Of a DNA stretch of 11,175 bases, positions 8,201-11,175 are shown piece after piece. Origin of the DNA: Betaproteobacteria bacterium (GTDB lineage Bacteria > Pseudomonadota > Gammaproteobacteria > Burkholderiales > Casimicrobiaceae); the NCBI GenBank assembly GCA_013298455.1, contig JAAFHR010000066.1, positions 1 through 11,175 of the forward strand, given 5' to 3'. The translations under genes and the position numbers were made by a program. Every line of letters starts with the position of its first letter. The first letter of the stretch is position 1. Under the pieces are notes generated by a model that worked only from the letters and a program-made list of their open reading frames with translations, did not search any database and had not been told where the DNA came from.

Positions 8201-9049
8201 TAGTCCGAGTAGCCATGCTCGCAGCATAGTAGTTAACGACTTCTCGAACGAAAACTCATCGCGTACGAGGCCCAGAACACTCAAGAACTCAGTCGCGTTT
8301 TGCGCACCCCTCGTTCGCACAACGGCTAAGGCTCTTCCGTCTGAGACTGGAGCGGTCCAGTACCACGAAGGCCTTCCTGGAGTTAAGCGGCGGGTTTCCC
8401 GGCTGACCAAGTGCTTCAAATGATGCGTCAGCACCTCGACCCGCTGCGTCAGATTCAGAGTCGATTCTGAGGTCTGGTTCAGCATTGGTTTCGGCAAGAG
8501 TGCAGTCAAGCTTGACGTTGAGTCAATCGTAGGACGCGTCGTGCGTTGTGCCCAGCGAATGTTTGCTCCGCCCGTGTGGCACAGCCCGAGCATTCCAATT
8601 GCATCCGAGCTATCGGCTCCGTCGGCTCTCTGAGTTGCTGGCGTAGCTACGTGATTAATTAGTCGCTTCGCAATCTCGGCGTCGATATTGCGCGCAAGAA
8701 AATGGTGCACGAGGATCCGCCCTGGATAAAGCAGCGTTGTTAGCCAACCCGCAACCACGGAGACCAGATGCTCCTCATCCACTTCACTTGTACCAGCTGA
8801 AACCATCGGCAGACAGGGATGCACGATCACCCAGAAGGTTGGCTCAGAGAGCAGCCGTTTATCCACGAGGAGTCTATGTTCCTCTTGTTGCAGTAACTTA
8901 CTGACATGAGCAAAGTAGAGTTGAACGGTATTGAGGTCAATACGCTCAATGCCCTCGGGGACAGGAATCTGTAGCACGCGTTCTGCGTGAATCACGGTCT
9001 CCGGAGCCTTGGCCGTGTCGTTTTTTTTAGCCGACGGATCAACAGCCAT
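5243..9049 (-). CDS. large protein with two phosphoribosyltransferase-like motifs and a C-terminal GHKL ATPase domain
   Basis: This protein is about 1268 aa (numbering from the ATG at 9047-9049; a TTG at 9053-9055 would add two residues). Residues about 225-390 resemble a type I phosphoribosyltransferase: 'GPICVVPDSSDS' (289-300), then 'CIVVFADFQHKGTSI', in which A345-D346 and G351-T-S sit where the PRPP-binding loop is expected. A second copy is at about 475-650: 'DLVFFDNGAMTGRSL' with D609-N610 and T614-G615 is a clearer PRPP loop. Residues about 690-1130 are long, helical and unassigned. The C-terminus (about 1145-1260) is GHKL-like: an N-box 'LIDLFKNVRKYV' with N1175, and a G-box 'GGRGTGIAGMKRTAAEIRG' (1220-1238). 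The usual D-x-G-x-G box is not obvious ('VINYRNP'), so ATP binding may be altered. No membrane segment or signal peptide is seen. It sits about 12 nt after gene one and 2 nt before gene three. Function is unknown. Confidence 0.78.
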   Translation of the reverse strand: MAVDPSAKKNDTAKAPETVIHAERVLQIPVPEGIERIDLNTVQLYFAHVSKLLQQEEHRLLVDKRLLSEPTFWVIVHPCLPMVSAGTSEVDEEHLVSVVAGWLTTLLYPGRILVHHFLARNIDAEIAKRLINHVATPATQRADGADSSDAIGMLGLCHTGGANIRWAQRTTRPTIDSTSSLTALLPKPMLNQTSESTLNLTQRVEVLTHHLKHLVSRETRRLTPGRPSWYWTAPVSDGRALAVVRTRGAQNATEFLSVLGLVRDEFSFEKSLTTMLRAWLLGLMKSIKGPICVVPDSSDSSHLLLLRLKGKVVEAAREIGERVTFLEPSELVDGILGASCIVVFADFQHKGTSIAKRRDQLVQTLLTQGTTSAPLPEIRSFVCVDGMRRKADPDWTLEGFGCQYDVTQLDFDDKAIKFVTDPVTNELMSPDEKLDIEPFYGLQQHRFQPDESTLSAGQSRKSPSAWVLSSSEFTYGLQFRGDRYIVCRWPIADNVRRPEVLDACAKILCDYARDRDAPRSLCVLYRRNSVLNKHLKELDELLRKRLTKSGCAIDVRWGAIDTVVIEGRQTLRHSVAQTIRSARPAGQFGIEWEEEHRNVSDEFDLVFFDNGAMTGRSLNEVLLSIASSPDRVFDHVMSVLLFPLVSRLSLVDERLMPKISVRRAVSNSADRAVKVSFACLIQHRAKTYRKDELVPLRAALDTVVQRSEYETIGALLDIRKAAQENLNEIGRQSSQTDEALIRPVRYPIFSTMEVTTSVTPIALTWIETRQLLELRQQGVPCWHDIIERITNANRSLDDAIGCITIFAVEPSLLSVDSIVAELGASVARLCRKVLLESGSRREVSNAVWVLSHLPDHFGEAASEAHRMPNDHLKSYALHLFVFLVLYSKDWKGRRNAAQSIREALAALDSTTRIELRGALASLARPALPIPSSFEEAKQVVRQFFVRARYRHGSDAYAVWQKVGESIEAPPRDELITHIALEQWFYDDCVPFAHAIEKLALRTGLWRAHSKEYLAERTDCERAFGRFVDLKGAREPSSVITEAWSDANTLFLGTSVDLLYDEPRMRPRSPQITQIVEATTQKNISVIARVLPVLVLEPVGTIISVMASQLSLQSVAKLSLSTPTLATLEEEIHVTDWAQKKLYDHAKFWNDGHGVALVWPPASESLLVLLIDLFKNVRKYVAPNTPIKLLIAIENSVGSGGEVSSTLLLTVINYRNPDVSGGRGTGIAGMKRTAAEIRGSFECQLDSESEVHTSRLSIPVEWLAFPIEN

Positions 9050-9061
9050 TTCCAACGCCGT

Positions 9062-10207
9062 CTAGGGTACCGCCTTAACTGAGTTTTTGGTCTTTGTCGC
9101 TAGCTTAAAGGTTGAGGAGCCGTCGCCAAATTCCGTGGTTCCACAGTACGTGCCAGCGCCCGACGTGATTCCTCCAGTGCCGAACAGCATTCGAGTGCGG
9201 TACAGAACACGGTACAGGCCTCGCCAAGAATCACTGGGTGTGCTCGCTTTGGAAGAGGTACTTTTGGCATGTGCGGACTTTCGTGTTCCAAACGGGGTAA
9301 GCGCCCAAAAAAGCGTAGCGTCGTGCAATATCTTGGTTCTATTCCACCAGCTCTCACCGTTATGTTCGGTGAATTCAGGGTTTGCCTTCAGAAAAATATT
9401 CGTGAGACCTTGCGGTATGCCCAGTCCGACGTCGACTATGGATAGCTCCAAAACGCGCCCGCGTTGTTCGGCGAGTTTGCTTAGCCATTGGGCTTCGTCG
9501 GACTCTCTGCGAGACAAGTCTGGGTCCCCCAGCAAGGTGCTTGCAGGCACCGACGAGACAGCGCATGCGAAAAAAGCGCGTAAACCTAGCACTTCGTTCG
9601 CATGTTGTGAAACATTCAAGAGCCCCTCGGCAATTGTTTCGATAAACCAACGTTCAACTTCTGGTTCTAGTTCTCGCAACAGTCCGTTAGACTCTTTGGC
9701 GTATGCCAGAAACTGCTGCGCAAACGAATAGCATTGGCTCGAGCCGCTGGCTGTGCTAGGTTCGGCATCATGAGTGCTCGTCACTTCTCCCCGTACCAAC
9801 GCAATCAGCCCCATGTCTGCGGCAGGTTTCGGTCTCTGGAGTTGCGCTTTCAAAAACTCAGTTTCGAGATCTTCGGACTCTCTCTCTAAAAGGCTGGCCG
9901 TGCGTCGTCCACTCCTTTTCGCGATTACAGTAACCTCGATACCTGATTGCTGCTCGCGCAGCCACCGACGGAGAGCGTAGATCCTTGTTGCCGCTCCCGC
10001 GGTAATCGAGTGAATCGCGGTAGTGTCAAACTCTATCCGCTTTAACCCTACGTGCGGCGACCACTCAGCTCGGCCAACAAACTGCTCGTTCTGGTGGATT
10101 ACTGTCGAGTTTGTAATGGGCAACGACTCGACAATTTGATTCAAAGTGGAGGCAAAAACGTGGCGCGGGAAAGTGACCGTCCACGTCCCGCCAGATTTTT
10201 TAATCAT
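9062..10207 (-). CDS. STAS-like plus GHKL (anti-sigma-kinase-type) ATPase protein, first gene of the block
   Basis: This is a 381-aa soluble protein. Residues about 1-100 look like a STAS domain: a strand 'IEFDTTAIHSI' then a helix 'AGAATRIYALRRWLREQ' and a strand 'IEVTVIA', as in SpoIIAA-type anti-anti-sigma factors. The usual phospho-acceptor Asp-Ser appears to be Thr69-Ala70, so the switch serine seems lost. Residues about 155-375 form a GHKL ATPase: N-box E194-G-L-L-N198-V-S-Q-H202-A-N, G1 box D259-V-G-L-G263-I-P, and a Gly-rich lid and second G region 'SWRGLYRVL…FGTGGITSG' (327-350). No His-phosphotransfer region or sensor domain is seen, so it is not a standard histidine kinase. ATP-dependent phosphorylation or conformational switching of a partner, perhaps the other two proteins, is inference. 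The ATG at 10205-10207 follows the 29-codon remnant by 14 nt and has no good Shine-Dalgarno, which suggests coupling to that leader. Confidence 0.8.
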   Translation of the reverse strand: MIKKSGGTWTVTFPRHVFASTLNQIVESLPITNSTVIHQNEQFVGRAEWSPHVGLKRIEFDTTAIHSITAGAATRIYALRRWLREQQSGIEVTVIAKRSGRRTASLLERESEDLETEFLKAQLQRPKPAADMGLIALVRGEVTSTHDAEPSTASGSSQCYSFAQQFLAYAKESNGLLRELEPEVERWFIETIAEGLLNVSQHANEVLGLRAFFACAVSSVPASTLLGDPDLSRRESDEAQWLSKLAEQRGRVLELSIVDVGLGIPQGLTNIFLKANPEFTEHNGESWWNRTKILHDATLFWALTPFGTRKSAHAKSTSSKASTPSDSWRGLYRVLYRTRMLFGTGGITSGAGTYCGTTEFGDGSSTFKLATKTKNSVKAVP

Positions 10208-10221
10208 GAGGAGTGTCCCAG

Positions 10222-10311
10222 CTAAAGCGCGAAGCCGTCCTTATCCCTCTTGCCAAACCATTGTTGGCTGCGGCGGGTGAATTTTTTGTCGTCGTCTCGG
10301 TTGTTGCTCAT
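10222..10311 (-). pseudogene. truncated 5' fragment of the dehydratase gene, now a 29-codon leader ORF
   Basis: The frame starts MSNNRDDDKKFTRRSQQWFG and continues K-R-D-K-D-G-F-A-L before a TAG at 10222-10224. It matches the dehydratase N-terminus at 3128-3212 apart from Met22 to Arg and the last residue. It keeps the same ribosome-binding site (10319-10323). The rest of the dehydratase is missing. Because it lies 14 nt before the STAS-ATPase gene and that gene has a poor ribosome-binding site, it may act as a translated leader feeding the three-gene block. Confidence 0.85.
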
Positions 10312-10353
10312 CATGATGCCTTTGCGTTGATACCGAAAGGCTAGCACTTGCGG
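10227..10353. repeat. 127-bp direct repeat, copy 2 (dehydratase remnant)
   Basis: This is the distal partner of 3128-3254, at 122/127 identity and in the same orientation. Past 10353 the sequence leads directly into the divergent Pro-rich gene, and before 10227 it leads into the STAS-ATPase gene. If the dehydratase and the Pro-rich gene were once divergent neighbours, 10353/10354 is the original upstream junction and this copy marks the old start of the dehydratase. Confidence 0.95.
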
Positions 10354-10389
10354 TTGTCGCTGCGGCGCGAGCTAATACACTCTCGGAAC

Positions 10390-11175
10390 ATGGAAATTGC
10401 CGCGACCCCGATCACCGATTTACGTAGCTTGGCGCACGATATGAACGTGCGGGCCCGATCAGGTTTGATGTGGACACTGGTCGGATCGATCACCTTGCAT
10501 CTGCTGTTGGCCAACATTGAGTTCGGCGGCAGCAGCTTCGGATTCAGCGCTCCGGCCTTGCCAAGCGACAACACCAAAGCAACGATGCGTGCGCGGATTG
10601 TTGAGGCCCCCAAGCCCCCCGCGCCGACTCCTGCCGCACCGGCGCCAACCGCTCAAACTGCTCCAGCTCGTGACACGCAGCGCACCGCTGTCGCACCGCC
10701 CGCCGTGGTTACGCCACCACCACCCAACACCGCGCGAGTGGAGTTCATCGAAACACCGCCACCTCCGCCGGCCCCAGCTCCGCCACCGCCCACACTCGCC
10801 AAGCTCCCCGAACCCGTTGCCGCCACGCCGCCGATTCGCGTTGAAAAGCAGGCGCCCATCGCGCTGCCGCAACCTGTGCAGCCGTTGCCCGCATTGACTC
10901 TGCCAGACGCAGTATTGCCCCCGGTGGTTGAGACTGCAAAGCCGCCCCCGGTTGAGCCGCCCAAAGTTGAATCGCCCAGAGCTGAATTGCCAAAGCTTGA
11001 GCCTTCAAAAACCGCCGCTGCCGAGCCACAGAAAAACGACGCTGCAAAGAGCGAAACCGCAAAGACCGAAGCACCCAAAGCTGCCCCTGCAGAGACGAAA
11101 GTAGCCGAACCGCCGAAAGCCGCTCCAACGCCAGTCGCCGCGACGCCACCGCCGACGTCCGCCGCTGCCCCATCC
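10390..11175 (+). CDS. membrane-anchored Pro/Ala-rich protein, N-terminal part (TonB-like or DUF3108-type), runs off window
   Basis: The frame is open from ATG 10390 to the window end (262 codons, no stop). Residues about 25-42 ('SGLMWTLVGSITLHLLL') form one membrane segment, after a short cytoplasmic N-terminus rich in charged residues. The rest, after 'PALPSDNTKATMRARIVEAP', is a long periplasmic stretch dominated by Pro and Ala, with repeated Pro-Pro runs up to about residue 150 and Lys/Glu-Pro repeats later. TonB proteins and several Burkholderiales DUF3108 proteins start this way. The diagnostic C-terminal domain is outside the window, so I cannot choose between them. It is divergent from everything else, and the region before it is shared with the dehydratase-leader repeat. 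No strong Shine-Dalgarno is visible. Low-complexity sequence makes other frames look open here, but the membrane segment and amino-acid pattern support this one. Confidence 0.8.
   Translation, partial: MEIAATPITDLRSLAHDMNVRARSGLMWTLVGSITLHLLLANIEFGGSSFGFSAPALPSDNTKATMRARIVEAPKPPAPTPAAPAPTAQTAPARDTQRTAVAPPAVVTPPPPNTARVEFIETPPPPPAPAPPPPTLAKLPEPVAATPPIRVEKQAPIALPQPVQPLPALTLPDAVLPPVVETAKPPPVEPPKVESPRAELPKLEPSKTAAAEPQKNDAAKSETAKTEAPKAAPAETKVAEPPKAAPTPVAATPPPTSAAAPS

Noticed and set aside
9087..9731. Long plus-strand open frame (214 codons) opposite the STAS-ATPase gene
   Set aside because: The opposite strand carries clear GHKL motifs. This frame is a shadow with Ser/Arg-rich, featureless sequence.
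3255..10226. Integrative element with its own integrase or transposase
   Set aside because: The flanking repeats suggest it, but no recombinase motif is visible in any of the three genes or gaps. I see no CRISPR array or tRNA gene either.
10354..10380. Possible plus-strand promoter TTGTCG ... TACACT before the Pro-rich gene
   Set aside because: Both hexamers are poor matches and the area is short, so it is not better than chance.
10459..11173. Several minus-strand frames rich in Gly, Ala and Arg
   Set aside because: They are shadows of the Pro/Ala-rich plus-strand gene, caused by its biased composition.

Overview
The window looks like chromosomal DNA from a proteobacterium, most likely a betaproteobacterium of the Burkholderiales type. 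The clues are the sugar-acid dehydratase, the inner-membrane protein with a long Pro/Ala tail, and the ATTCCC-N8-GGGAAT palindromes familiar from Neisseria and other betaproteobacteria. The taxonomic call is inference. Every gene except the last lies on the minus strand.

Layout. Positions 1-417 hold a HigB-type toxin and the first 20 codons of its HigA-type antitoxin, cut by the window edge. A gene-free stretch (418-702) contains hairpins and a weak attC-like structure. Positions 703-3212 hold an IlvD/Edd-family pentonate dehydratase gene with a HEPN-motif protein of unknown function translationally coupled behind it. Positions 3213-3548 are non-coding and hold a roughly 180-bp MITE-like element. 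Positions 3549-10207 hold three tightly packed co-directional genes. Positions 10208-10389 hold a truncated second copy of the dehydratase leader. A plus-strand gene for a membrane-anchored Pro-rich protein (TonB-like or DUF3108-type) starts at 10390 and runs off the end.

The most interesting part is the three-gene block. In transcription order it encodes (i) a STAS-like plus GHKL-ATPase protein of 381 aa, (ii) a protein of about 1268 aa with two phosphoribosyltransferase-like PRPP-loop motifs and a C-terminal GHKL ATPase domain, and (iii) a receiver-like domain fused to an aminoglycoside-phosphotransferase-type kinase (563 aa). Gaps of 2 and about 12 nt argue that they are made together. No transposase, integrase, DNA-binding or membrane domain is visible in them. 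The combination looks like a phospho-signalling or nucleotide-metabolising conflict (defence-type) module rather than a housekeeping operon. I do not recognise it as a named system.

The block is bracketed by a 127-bp direct repeat (3128-3254 and 10227-10353, 122/127 identical). The repeat contains the upstream region, ribosome-binding site and first codons of the dehydratase. The distal copy is a 29-codon remnant directly upstream of the three-gene block, so the block was probably acquired or rearranged at this locus and may now be expressed from the dehydratase's former leader.
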